Source of the DNA: Austropuccinia psidii
Taxonomy: Eukaryota > Basidiomycota > Pucciniomycetes > Pucciniales > Sphaerophragmiaceae
Reading direction: 5' to 3'
NCBI GenBank assembly: GCA_023105745.1
Contig: JALGQZ010000018.1
Span: forward strand, 23,272,132 to 23,336,131
DNA: 64,000 nt
The notes under the pieces were generated by a model, which was given only the letters and a program-made list of their open reading frames with translations, made no database searches and had not been told where the DNA came from. Of this stretch, positions 26,184 to 37,143 are shown piece after piece; within the stretch, counting starts at the first letter, position 1, and every line of letters begins with the position of its first letter. The translations under genes were made by a program, and so were the position numbers.

Positions 26184-26770
26184 TGAACCTGATGATTTTT
26201 TTTGTGAGGAAACTCAATCAAACTTTAATAAACTCAAATACCGCTTTTAATATTCTTTCTTACATCCCTTCTTTGTATTCATTAACTGTTTGAAAATTAT
26301 TTTTTATACGTTTTACATCTTACGAGATCAAATCAATAGTTTGAATTGCACATTTATTTTGTGCATCAAAAGAAAGGCATCGAGCTGTACATGCACTAAT
26401 GCTAGAGGATATCCTTGGGTTTACTCCATAAACCGCAGGTTGTTAGTAAAAATGACGATATGGTATTATCTTTAATGTTTTGATTTGTTTTTGTTTTTGC
26501 AAAGTCAACATAGCCAATGCTTCTGACAAGGCATAAAATGAAACTTCAGACTGCTCAACGCTTTTCAAGACCCAATGGCGCACAATATGTTTCTTGCCTG
26601 AGCTGCATCCAAAGAACAAAATACATGATAATCGCGTATTTTGCGATATCACCTCATGACCATGGCTTTTTCATGGTGGTTTTTTATGACTTTCAAGCAA
26701 ATGAGCCCATGTGTCCCCTCTGCACAATTCAAGAAGTGCTAAATCAGAGGAACTCATGCTCGTAGAGCTT
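26184..26770 (+). other. 3' flank of the J-protein gene with an unrecognised open frame
   Basis: A possible poly(A) signal (aataaa) lies near 26228. Base use stays gene-like, with several CpGs, to about 26770. An open frame at 26517-26765 (82 codons) has a CLSC and a CPLC pair about 40 residues apart and a hydrophobic middle, but I recognise no family. The minus strand is also open over 26443-26652. It could be untranslated mRNA, an exon of a second gene, or chance. Confidence 0.3.
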
Positions 26771-26879
26771 TTTCACATTAAAGAAACAGGAACCTTGAAA
26801 GATTCAATGGACTGGACTTTTCATGCTTGAGCTGGGAAATCACTTGATTAAAATCTCAATTCTCTTCATTTTTCAAAAC

Positions 26880-27942
26880 AAACACACCAACCACTCAATT
26901 AATTAAGCAAAATTAATTTTTTTACATAAATAAATTATATTGATTCATTTAGATTTAGGACTTAATTTTTGTTTTTTCAAAAAAACATTTAAATAATTCG
27001 AAATGAATCATTTTATTTAAATAATTTTAATAATTATAATCAATTGTCCAAAAATTATGATTTTGCTGGGTTTTTTTTTTGAGAAAGAAAAAAAGCTTGA
27101 ATGATTTTAAAAAAAAGTTAAATTAGCAATATTATTAATTCAAATTTTAAGTCTTCAACTCTTTTTTTAAAAAAAAATAAAAAAATAAAAAATAAACTAT
27201 AAGGTAAAAAAATAAAATATAAAAAATAGTAGAAAAATGAAGGTTTTGTTTTTATTTTTATTTTTTAGAAAAATCCACAAAAATCAAAAAAGAAAAAAAA
27301 AGACATTAATAAAATAAAAATAAATTTCATCAATATTATATTTAAATATTAATTTTCTATACCTTCCCATATATATATCTTGAAAAAAAAAAAAACCGTA
27401 TTATCCATACTTTTTTTTTTAGCAAAAAATAAGAAAATAACTTGACAATTCAAAATAACTTTTTCTGTTGTTTATTTTTCTAAAAAAATAAAAATGAAAA
27501 TCCAAAAAAAAAAAAAACACATTTGTTTTTTTTTTTTTTTTAATTTCAGAGAGAATAAAAAATGCAAAATGTAAATCAAAATTAGAATTAATTAAATTGA
27601 ACAAAAAATCTTTTTTTTTTATGTAAACTATATAAAATAATGAAATGTAATTTTATAAAAATATTTATTTTCATTTTTATCTTTTTTTTTTTTTTTTTTG
27701 GAATTAAAATAATAATTATAAATAAAAATAATTCTTTTATTTTTTTTTTCATTCTTTTAATTAATTAATTAATAAGTGACTTTAAAAAAATAAAAAATTG
27801 TTGAAAATAAAAAATATAATAAAAATCAAATTTTTTAAATTCTGATTTTTTTTTTAATTGAGAACCTTATATTTTAAATTATAAAGATTTAAATAATAAC
27901 AAAAAAAAAAAAACTTTTTTTTTTTTTTTAATCAAATTAAGA

Positions 27943-27978
<36 letters not shown>

Positions 27979-28335
27979 TTATTTAATATTTTCAAAACAT
28001 AAATAAATGAATTTTTAAAAGATATGAAATGATTTTTTATCATTTTTAAAACTTTTTTTAGATTAATTAGAAAATTTCATATTCCTTATACATAAACAAA
28101 TATCAAATAAATAAATAAATAAAAATATAAAATATAAAGTTCATTTTAAATAATGAATTATAATATTATGAGAGAAAATATTCTTAAAAAGGATTAATAT
28201 TTATCAGAATTGATAACTGTTAATACTTAAAATTTTTTTTTTTTTCAAAGTATATTTATAAAGAAAGTGATAAAAAAAGGACATATTTTAATTCAATCTT
28301 AAAAAATTATTTTTTTTCAAAGAAACAAAAAAATA
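26880..28335. repeat. Homopolymer-dense A/T block
   Basis: About 1.4 kb made almost only of A and T, with repeated runs of 8-20 identical bases on both strands (for example T runs near 27527-27541, 27682-27699 and 27951-27967, and A runs near 27382 and 27507). G or C occurs only every ten to twenty bases in places. No gene. The block begins just after the CpG-retaining J-protein region and ends where the next transposon remnant starts. Confidence 0.75.
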
Positions 28336-28379
28336 CAGTTAAAATTTCTCAAATCCATTTTGAAACCAATCCAACAGCT

Positions 28380-30558
28380 CTTTACCCTGCTCAACAGGTC
28401 CTGAAGACCATGAGCCCACCCAACCCTATAACCCATGCCCAAAATATCCCCCAAAATATTGAAACCAATACTATCCTACCCCAAAGATTTGTACTTAACA
28501 GTACTTCTGAATGTATTTTATCCCCTCTTATGGCTAAATTCTATTCCAAAAGGCATGGAAATATAGTTTTTTTATTTTTAATCTTCCTTTAAAATTTCAC
28601 TTACTCAACAAAAGTGCATGATTATTAACAAGCATGACCTGGGTGAATTTGAAGAAAGCCTAGGAAAGATTTACAAAAGGATTGAAGAAAAAAAGAGAGA
28701 TTAATTGAGAAAAAAAAGAATCATTCCAATTACCAAGGGGTAAGAAAAATGGATGGATTTAAAAAGGAACCTTTTCAATGAGAATTTTACTGTTGACCAT
28801 CTTCTTTAAGAAAATAATGATGGTAAAGAAACAATTTTCCTGAAAGAAGTCAAATTCAAGGAATTAAGAAAATTGATAAATTTTTTCATAAGAAAATAAA
28901 TCAAATGAACAAGAAATAAAATGGAAAGAGTGTATAGAGAGGATTGAATATGAGAATTTTGAACAAAAATCAAAATAAAAAAGAAAACAATAACATCTGG
29001 GAAAAAATTTGCACAACAAGTTAAAATCATTGATTTTTATCATCAAAATGGATACAATCAAAAATTTATGGCAACCCATTTTGATCAAATTTAACCACAT
29101 TTATTCCTAAAACAACCCAGAATATCTCCATGGCTCATGGATTAAACAATAATTCAAAAATGAAAATCAAATATCAAGCTCAATTGATGTCAAATGTCTG
29201 GGAGTTGTGAAGCATGGAAAGATTAAAGAAATTCTGGAATCATGAGCTCAACAAGAAATTCAAAAAAACCTTCTTATAGCAGGTGATATTATACATTGTC
29301 AACAGAAGGAATTTGCAAGACTTTGAAAGGTCTAAAACAATGAATGTTTGAGGTTATCAAATGGGTGGATTGATGCCTTCAAACAACACAATAACCTGAA
29401 GAACTGAAAAAAAATGGTTAATCAGGATCAACAGAAGTATTCAAGGTTACTGATGAATCAAAATAACTAGATCCTTTTCTTTCACCGTTTTCACTTGAGG
29501 ATATTTTTAATATTGATTAAACAGGATTATTTTATGCGTGAGCTGTTCTTTTTTTTGAGTGAGATCCTGTGCTAAAAGAGTCTCTTCAGAACAACGCTAG
29601 ATAGAGGACTGGCACAGTCTCAGTCTAATTGAGTCAAAAATGGAAAAAATTCAAGTTGAATTAGCTTGCGATGCAACAGGTAGTGCACATTTACCACTCC
29701 TATTAATTGGACAATATGAGAAACCACAATGTTTTAATTGAAGGTATGGTTTTCAATTAGGTTACCAATATTTTTTCAATTCATATTCAAAAAATGGATA
29801 ATTGGCTTTAATAGTAATCTCTGTGAGATAAATTGGCAGGTTGTTCTGTTTTTGGAAAACTTAAAGGGTCATGAAGAGCCAGAAGGAGGATTGTCAAAAA
29901 TAAAAATTATATCATATTTCCAAAATATTGATTCAGGTGTTATTTTAAAATTATGGGAAGATTATTTTAATATTTTCATATAATTGGGAATCCAATACTA
30001 CTGTCAAGATTTTACTGTAAGCCAGATTTATAACATTGATCAACTCAACATCATACATATTTGTCATATGGCTTGGAATTAAATTACAAAATCCGCAATT
30101 AATAACTTCCGGGAGCATACTAAAATAATTCTAAGTCTCTACGCTCATTACCATTCTAAATGACTATGGTTTAGTAGAAGATCAAGCCTCTCTGGAAGAA
30201 GCAACAGCAAGTTTGGAAGATATTGGACTCATAACACAACATAATCAGATTTCCACTCCTGAATTACTCAACCCCATAAATGAATATGAGTACAGCCTCA
30301 ATTCAATGCGCACATCAGAGGATAAATTTAATGACAAGCCATTTTCAGAAGATCCTGAAGAATCTGACTCAAATTAACCTGAACGTCAAATTAAACTTCC
30401 TCTAATTTTGTAAGCTAAAAAGGCCTTTAATACAATATTAAATTACCTGTTTCATCTGTCAACAAAATATTCTGATGAATTGAGCTATTATTTATATTAT
30501 TATACAAAGTATCTTGAATTAACTGAAATAAAAAAATTAATCAGTAATCATTATTGAC
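28380..30558 (+). pseudogene. Dead pogo/Tigger-like (DDE_1) transposase
   Basis: Fragments in several frames follow the order of a Tigger/pogo transposase: a D-x-TGLFYA block near 29510-29540 (family: DETGLFY, first catalytic Asp; the Glu codon here is a stop), ACDATGSAHLPLLIIGQ near 29668-29715 (family pattern C-N-A-x-G-x-x-x-L-P-x-L-x-I-G-x), and ENLKGHEEPEGGLSKIK near 29855-29905 (family: D-N-x-x-x-H, second Asp, here Glu). A short IDSGVI block follows near 29928-29945 (family: MDxGVI). The acidic tail LEEATASLEDIGL...STPELLNPINEYEYSLNSM runs over about 30190-30310. Stops and frameshifts are frequent and at least two catalytic positions are altered. A basic front part at 28610-28870 may be the eroded DNA-binding domain. 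No terminal repeats were found. Confidence 0.6.
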
Positions 30559-32009
30559 ATATCTTTATTTGTCTTGAATTTTTGGTACTCTAGTAATATG
30601 AAATTAAGGATGAGAGTATTGTAGAATTATTTTCTAATCCTGTTAAAATGAAATTTATTGAAATCTACAAATTTACCTCATTTTAAATTTATGGGTTTGA
30701 GTATATTTTGTGAAAGGAATCCTATTTAAACACATAACCTACCAAAAACAATGTAAAAACCCTTCAACTAAGGGGTATGTTTTTGAGAAATTTTAACTAT
30801 ATAAATTATTTAAAAGTAATTTTTAAAAATATTCAAAATTAGAAAGTTTTTTTTTTTAAAAAAAATAATTCGATTATTTTATATATAAAAAAAAATTGAT
30901 ATTTAAATATAATTTTAAGTTTTAATTTTAAGAATTATTAATAATTAAATTAATGTATAATTAAGAATTATTGAGATTTTATTTTATTTTATTTGTTTTG
31001 AAATTTTTCAATTTTAAATTATAAAATATTTTAAAATATTAATATAATTAAGTTTAATTAATAAGAATTCTTAAATTAAAATTTCAATTTAATTTAAATT
31101 AATTTTAGTATTATAAAAGTAATAAAATAATAAATTTTATATTTAATTGGATTAATTCTCAATTTATAAATAAAGTTCTTTTTAATTAAAATCATTGATT
31201 TTAATTAATATTGTTTTATTATAATAAAAATAAGGTTTTTTTTTTTTTACATAAAAATTATTTTTTTCAATGAATTTCATCAATTTCCCTTTAATTTTGA
31301 TTTTAAATTTATTCTATTACAATTTAATTGTTTTTTTTTTGATATAAAAATGTATTTACAGATTTTAAAATTAATTACTTTTTAAGTCATATAAAATAAA
31401 TTGATTGATAAAAGTTCCCTGAAAGAGATATCTTTCTAAATACATACTTAATGGATGATTAAGCTTATGTAAAATCTTGATTCTGTTTTTGAAAATATAA
31501 AGTAATAGAAAAATTGGAAATAAATAATATAAATGAAATATCAAATTAAGAGTTAAATAATTCATAATTATTAATTAAAAATTCAATTGGATTTTTTAAG
31601 TAGAAATATTCTATTTATTTTAGAGATGAAAAATCTAATTGTAAATTCTTATTATATTCAAATACTTTTTGATTGGGTTTCTGATATATATCAATTTGAA
31701 AACTTTCTTTTGGAAAATAAGTGATTAATGTCTCAATAAAGAATTAGTTATAAAAATATCAAAGAAGTTTAAAAGAAGGTTTTTTTTAGATCAGAAAATT
31801 ATGTGTAAAAACTTCTAAGATTTTCTTTAGAGAATTAACATTTTTATCATTAATCATTATGAAGTGATCTTTGATGTCTAATATTTATTTAAGTATGGCT
31901 GTTATTTTTTGTTTGATTATGTTGTCTTTAGGTTTCTTTATATAAAATGACTATGATTCTTCTAAATATATTGATTATTTTCTTTATTTTATTGTTTATT
32001 TTAATGAAG
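30559..32009. other. A+T-rich DNA, no gene seen
   Basis: No coding motif on either strand. Long A/T tracts lie between 30780 and 31350. The minus-strand frame at 31371-31565 is hydrophobic low-complexity reading and has no motif. Confidence 0.5.
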
Positions 32010-32082
32010 GGGGTTGGTAAAAGCATGTAAGGAAATTGGTAAAAACACATAAGTTCTTAAATGTTTTTACCAATTTCCTACA
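32010..32082. repeat. Small palindromic element with MULE-like ends
   Basis: The left part reads gggggttggtaaaagcatg, close to the left tip of the MULE at 33125. It is followed by a long hairpin: ggaaattggtaaaaacaca (32031-32049) pairs with most of 32061-32080 (atgtttttaccaatttccta). The word ggtaaaaacac plus ataag also occurs in the subterminal part of the MULE. It is probably a solo end or MITE-like derivative of that MULE family, about 1.1 kb to its left. Confidence 0.55.
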
Positions 32083-33116
32083 TTTTTTTTATGGAAATAA
32101 TAAAGTGATTTTTATTTCTTAAATTGGGTTACTTTAATTGTTTTAAAAACACTATGACTATTTTTTTCTCAATACAATAAACCTTTTTTATAACATTTTT
32201 TCCATTATTTAGTCCCGAAAGATTTACCCCTTCATTTAAGGTTCTTCAAAAATTTATTTTTTTCTTAACTCAAAAATCTTTTGCCTAAACAAGCAAAGTT
32301 TTGAATTTTTGTAAATGATAAAGATACTTTTATCACAAATATTTCTTGTTTTTTTTTATCAAGAACAACCTTTTAAGGATGTAATTTTCCCTTTGAAGAA
32401 AAAATACAAATCTTTCTCTTTAAAAAAAAAGTTCAGGAAATTTGATTTTTCCATTATTTTGAATTTGTAATTGAGAAAAAAAATATTGATAAAATTCAGT
32501 GTTCTTGATAACCTAACACAAATAAAAAAAAAAACATCAAAATATTATGGAAAGAAATTTTTTGAGGAGTTCTAATAAAAGAACAGCCCATTTAGATGGT
32601 TTTTACAATAAAATTAGATGTTTTGGCCATAACTAGGTAAAATAACATAAGGAATTATCTGGTTTTTGTAAGGCTTGACTATGAAAAAATGAGTAAAAAT
32701 TACTAATATTTTACTTATTGAGCTCTTAATTCCCCAATTTTTACTGAATAATAAGATTTGAAATAATTATCATAATATTATGGTGTAAATATTTCTATTA
32801 CTTACAAAAATAATAAAAGAATAAAATAAAACTCATATATTAATATTTTATGAATATATTTATGGAAGTTTATTATTGTTTCAAACAAATGATAAATCCA
32901 TGAAGAATTGGGATTTAATAATAAATAACAATTTATAAGAGTTATATTACCAACATCAAAGATATATATTAATATAAAGACTATTTATATTAACAATAGA
33001 ATTATTAAAAAATAATAATAAAGAGTGAATAACATACTTTTAACACCTAAGATAATAATTTGAATTGTTTCTATTCCTAATAATGTAAATACAACTTATT
33101 TAAATTATATTTAAAA

Positions 33117-33124
33117 TAAAAAAA
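33117..33124. repeat. Left target-site duplication of the MULE
   Basis: The eight bases taaaaaaa directly before the terminal GGGTGTTGG are repeated directly after the right terminus (37144-37151). The length is within the 8-10 bases usual for Mutator-like elements. The word is low in complexity, but the empty site in the paralogous LTR supports it. Confidence 0.65.
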
Positions 33125-33164
33125 GGGTGTTGGTAAAAACACGTAAGAGCTTACGTGTTTTTAC
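33125..33164. repeat. Left terminal inverted repeat of the MULE with perfect hairpin
   Basis: It starts gggtgttggtaaaaacacg. Inside it, gtaaaaacacgtaag (33133-33147) and its exact complement (33150-33164) form a 15-base-pair stem with a 2-base loop. More diverged copies of the same word follow to about 33235 (tggtaaaaacatgtaag and similar). Confidence 0.8.
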
Positions 33165-33730
33165 TAAAAACTTATGTGTTTTTGCCATAAATTGGTAAAA
33201 ACATGTAAGTTTTTAGTAAAAACACATAAGGGGTGCCCTGGGCCCATTTTTAATTAAAAATGAAACACAAACACACCTGTATTGGGCCAAAACATTCTCA
33301 AAAGAGGTTTTTTCCCCACAAAACCTCTCTAACTCCCAATTGTTTCAGATTTTTTTGCCCAGCCCCCCCCTAAAAAAAGGCCAAGAACCCAAATAATCCA
33401 CATTATCCCCACCCCAAACCAATTTTTTTTTTGGAGAAAAGCATTACCAAAGCCATTTTGCAAAGCTTTTCACACTTTTTTTTCTTTTTTTCCCCAAAAG
33501 ACTGCATTTTCCACCACAACAACCTGCTTTCAAGCCTCTCAATTTTCAATCTTTTACCTTCCCTCATCCATTAATCCCACATTTAAACCACTTTTTTTCA
33601 CTCTTAACCACTTCTGTCCATTTTTCACACCTTTTTTCACTTCTTTTTCACATTTCGAAAGGGTCTTACCCCATTCCAAATCCCCAAATTCCCCCTTTTT
33701 TTCACTTTTATACATATTTTTCATTCAAAA

Positions 33731-36123
33731 ATGCTTCAACCCCCCACTGAAGGTGAATTTCAGACCCTTGAGCTTCTTTGGCAACATGTGCATAATGTTG
33801 CCCGGGCTCAGGGGTATTCTGTGTCCACATTGAGGTCCAATATGACCCACAACCAAATTGGAATAGGTTGTGACAGGTCTGGCACCCAAAATCCCAACAA
33901 AAGCCCCTCAAAAACAGTCACCACAAGAAAGCTTGACTGTACTTTTAGACTTTATGCCAGAAAATATGTCAAGAGTATCACTTGGACTCTTAAAGTCAAA
34001 AATCCTGAACATACCCATGATGCCACTGAAAATATCATGGCACATCCTGCTTTCAGGAAATTCAATGAAGAAGAAACATCCCAAATTGCTCAAATGTATG
34101 AATCACTGCTCATTCCAAGGCAAATTCAGGCCCAATTATGCAGCCATAGGGAGTCTGACAGGCCTGTAATCCTTCAAGACATTTACAACCAATTAAAGAA
34201 AATCAAGAAAGACAAACTGCAAGGAAGAAGGACCATTGATGCTCTTATTGACACTCTCAAACAAGAAAGTTTTGTTTGGTCCTCTGCAAGGGATTCTGAG
34301 GGACACATTACCTCCTTGTTTTTAACTCACCCCCTGGCCATAAAAATCCTTAATGGCTTTCCTCATGTCATTCTTATGGATGGTACTTAGAAAACTAATA
34401 AGTACAAGATGCCCCTTTTTCATATTGTTGGATTCAGCTCAACCAATAAGACCTTTTCTAGGGCTTTTTGTTTGATGAAGAATGAAACTGAACCCTCATA
34501 TACTTGGGCATTAAATAAATAAATAGAAAAGGTCCTCAAAAACATCAATCTTGTCCCCCTCCCAGTTATTGTTATTGACAGGGATCTGGCCTTGAAGAAT
34601 TCTCTCAAGAAGGTCTTTCCAGACTCCAAAGTCATGCTATGCATTTGGCAAATCAATAAAAATGTATCTGCTCATTGCATGAAGAAAATTGGTCATGGAA
34701 CTGATTTTGAAAATTTTATGGGCCTTTGGAATCAAGTAATATACTTTTATCTTTCCCCTTATTTCAATTTTTTCTTATTATTGTTTTTATTAATGACTTT
34801 GGGATTCATTTCTCAGGTTATGTATTCATCCACTGAAAAGTCTTTCAAAGACAACTGGAAGAAGCTTCAAAAGCAAGTCAAAAATCCTGAAGTCTTGCAG
34901 TATTTGGAAAATACCTGGCTTCCTCTAAAGGAGTATTATGTGCCAGCCTGGACCAATCACCATTGCCACCTGGGTGTGGGCTCCAACTCCAGAGTTGAAG
35001 GTGCCCATGCCATGGTGAAACATTGGCTCCAGAAGTCCACTGGTGATCTCCTGGAGGTAGTTAGGGCTCTCCACATGGCATTCAGAAAACAATTTATTGA
35101 AATTATCAACAGAATCTCCAAAGAAATGATTTTCCATGTCAAGAATTTTCCTCCACACATCTGTGCCCTCAATGGCAAGGTGTCTCATTATGCTCTTCAG
35201 ATGGCCTTTGACAATTTCAAAAACAAATTTCCTGCCAATTTAAAATGCACCAACAAATACAACAATTATCAGGGCATTCCTTGCAAACATAAGACCCAAA
35301 AGGCACTTGCCAAGCACCAAAGGCTTGAAATATCAGACTTCCATCCTCAATGGAATTTTAATTTACCTGTGAGGGTTTTTTAATTTCTTATACTTATTTT
35401 TTTCTTATTAACTGATTTTATTTGTCATATTCTTCTCAGGATGGTTTTCAAGGTAATGATCAAAGTGTAAAAAAAGAAAGAAACAATGAAGCCCAGAAAA
35501 TATTTGAAGCTATTGGGGAAGACCTTTTTCAAAGACCAATGGCAGAAATCACCCCAATTCTTCAACATTTTCAAGATGTTTTGACTGGAAAAGTCCCATT
35601 TTATCAAATTCTCAAGGGTAAAGAGGATTATCAATATTATGAAGACCCTCTAGAATGCAAGAATATCCGTGGAAGACCTCAAGGAGCCAAGAATAAAATC
35701 AAAAATCCAAAAAAAAGAGAACCTTCAAGATTTGAAATAATTTAAAGTAAATCCAAGAGAAGAGGAAGACCCCCATCAAAAGTGACCAGCACAACAATAT
35801 CAAGATCACAGTCAAATTTCCCCTCTCCAATTGTGGAAGTGGACCCATCTGAAGATTCTGAAGATTCTGAGGACTCATTATCTAAATCAATTAGTTCATC
35901 AGATTAACTACTCTCAGCAACTGAATTAAATAAATAAGAAGTCACCCTTAGAAGGTCCAGAAGATTGGAAATTGGAAGCAAAACCTCAAAAAGAAAATCA
36001 CACAAGCCTGAAACCAGTTTGAAGATATATGATGCAATTGCCTTGACCTGTGAGCATTGTCAAAGCAATTATCACACAAGTGATGAATGCTCCAAGCTTT
36101 TGTCAGTTTCTGATTCTTTTTAA
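33731..36123 (+). pseudogene. MULE transposase with AT-hooks and CCHC zinc knuckle, broken by stops
   Basis: One reading frame from ATG 33731 carries, in order: a WRKY/FAR1-like zinc-binding region (LDCTFRLYARK...HTHD, about residues 70-97), a helical region, then the MULE DDE core. The core has MDGT (34377-34388, first Asp), DRDLALKNSLKKVFP (second Asp, about 34579-34623) followed by LCIW-Q-INKN, and SRVEGAHAMVKHWL (Glu, about 34990-35030). It cuts and rejoins DNA at the element's ends. A TAG at 34388-34390 replaces the residue after MDGT, and a TAA follows near 34520. Introns are likely at 34736-34816 (81 bases) and near 35369-35439 (GTGAGG...TTCTCAG). Past these come two AT-hook-like RGRP motifs, an SED-rich acidic stretch, a run of stops, and a perfect C-x2-C-x4-H-x4-C knuckle (36049-36090). 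Confidence 0.75.
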
Positions 36124-36180
36124 TGTATATTTCTCTTGTTTATTTTAATATTTATTCATTTTTTGACCTTATTTTATCAG

Positions 36181-36468
36181 ATAACTGGCTCAGAAGACTT
36201 GCCCAAGTCTATATTGAAATACACCTTCAAGGCAATCAATGTCCAGGGTGATGGAAACTGTGGCTACAGAACAGTGTCCCACTACATTTACAAGAATCAA
36301 GATCAATGGGCTGATGTCAGAGGTGACTTTGCTGAAGGAATTCAAAATCAAGACATTTATTTGGGGTGGGCTGATAAATTTAAGAAATACAGAATGTTGT
36401 ATTTGTCCAATCTTCCTCCCCCTCTCAGAAAAAACCCACTCTTGTGGAGGTTGATTCTCATTGATTGA
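36181..36468 (+). pseudogene. OTU-like cysteine protease domain exon of the MULE (incomplete)
   Basis: Starts after a ttatcag acceptor. INVQGDGNCGYRTVSHYIY contains the OTU catalytic motif D-G-N-C (Asp and nucleophile Cys present), followed by W-x-x-VRGDFAEGI as in other OTU folds. OTU proteases usually cut ubiquitin or ubiquitin-like chains. In MULEs they ride along with the transposase and their role is unclear. The frame stops at 36468, and I cannot find the catalytic His region beyond it, so the domain looks truncated or frameshifted. It may be spliced to the preceding exon after CSKLLS (donor gtttct). The relative at 39400-41760 has the same transposase-then-OTU order, which argues that it is part of the element. 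Confidence 0.65.
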
Positions 36469-36598
36469 TTTTTGTATATACAATTTATGCCAATTATCCC
36501 CCTCCTCAGTCATATTTATTGCTGAAGTACCACCTCAGTCTCCTTTTTTATCAAACATGTGGAACTTTTGTACTTAGAAATAGTCATATTACAAACAA

Positions 36599-36970
36599 GG
36601 AAAAAAAAATCTGAAAAAATCCATTATTGCCCCTGCACTTGCTGTACCACCAAAACAATTCCCCAAAATCATGGGCTTCTGGTTATTTATTGTCCAGATT
36701 GAACCCTTCAATTGAAAAAAAAATTAAGGAATTTAATTAGTGGGAAGTTATTAAATTAACTTTTCAAAAATAGGCATATTCCAATGACAGGAAAAAACAT
36801 TTGAAAAAAAACCCTTTTTGCACCTTCACTTGTCCCACCAAAGAAAATTCCCAAAATTATGGGCTTCTGGTGCTTTATTTTCCAGATTGAACCCTTCATT
36901 TTTAAAAAAGAAATTGAGGAAATTAATAAGTGGGAAGATTCTAAATGAATTTTTGAAAAAAATATGCCAT
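36599..36970. repeat. Tandem duplication of about 185-190 bases near the MULE right end
   Basis: Two diverged head-to-tail units, about 36599-36789 and 36790-36970. Shared words in the same order are attgcccctgcact / tttgcaccttcact, ccccaaaat-atgggcttctgg, tttccagattgaacccttc and aattagtgggaag. It lies between the OTU exon and the right terminal repeat. Confidence 0.75.
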
Positions 36971-37102
36971 TTTAGCATATTGGCCAAATTTGTGAAATTT
37001 GAAAAAATTTGTGCATATTGACATGCCAAGTTGGGAAAAATATGGCAAAAAAAATACTCAAAACTGAGCCTGAGGAATGTTTTTTGAAAGATAAGGTCAA
37101 TT

Positions 37103-37143
37103 ACATGTTTTTACTAAAAGCTTACATGTGTTTACCAACACCC
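37103..37143. repeat. Right terminal inverted repeat of the MULE
   Basis: Its complement starts gggtgttggtaaacacatg, continues with taagcttttagtaaaaacatg, and so matches the left tip with a 2-base gap. It marks the right end at 37143. Confidence 0.75.

Larger units (their letters stand above)
33125..37143 (+). mobile_element. Mutator-like element (MULE) with OTU domain, about 4.0 kb
   Basis: Terminal inverted repeats start GGGTGTTGGTAAA (left, 33125; right, complement ending at 37143). The 8-base target duplications taaaaaaa flank it, and inside is one multi-exon gene for a MULE transposase with AT-hooks, a zinc knuckle and an OTU domain. The element sits inside an LTR relic whose paralogue at 46914-48896 has no insert at the same place. 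Internal stops show that this copy no longer makes a full transposase, but the coding region is far better preserved than the relative at 39400-41760. Confidence 0.8.

Noticed and set aside
34925..35188. Minus-strand open frames opposite the MULE transposase
   Set aside because: They lie exactly opposite the conserved catalytic Glu region read on the plus strand, so they are shadows.
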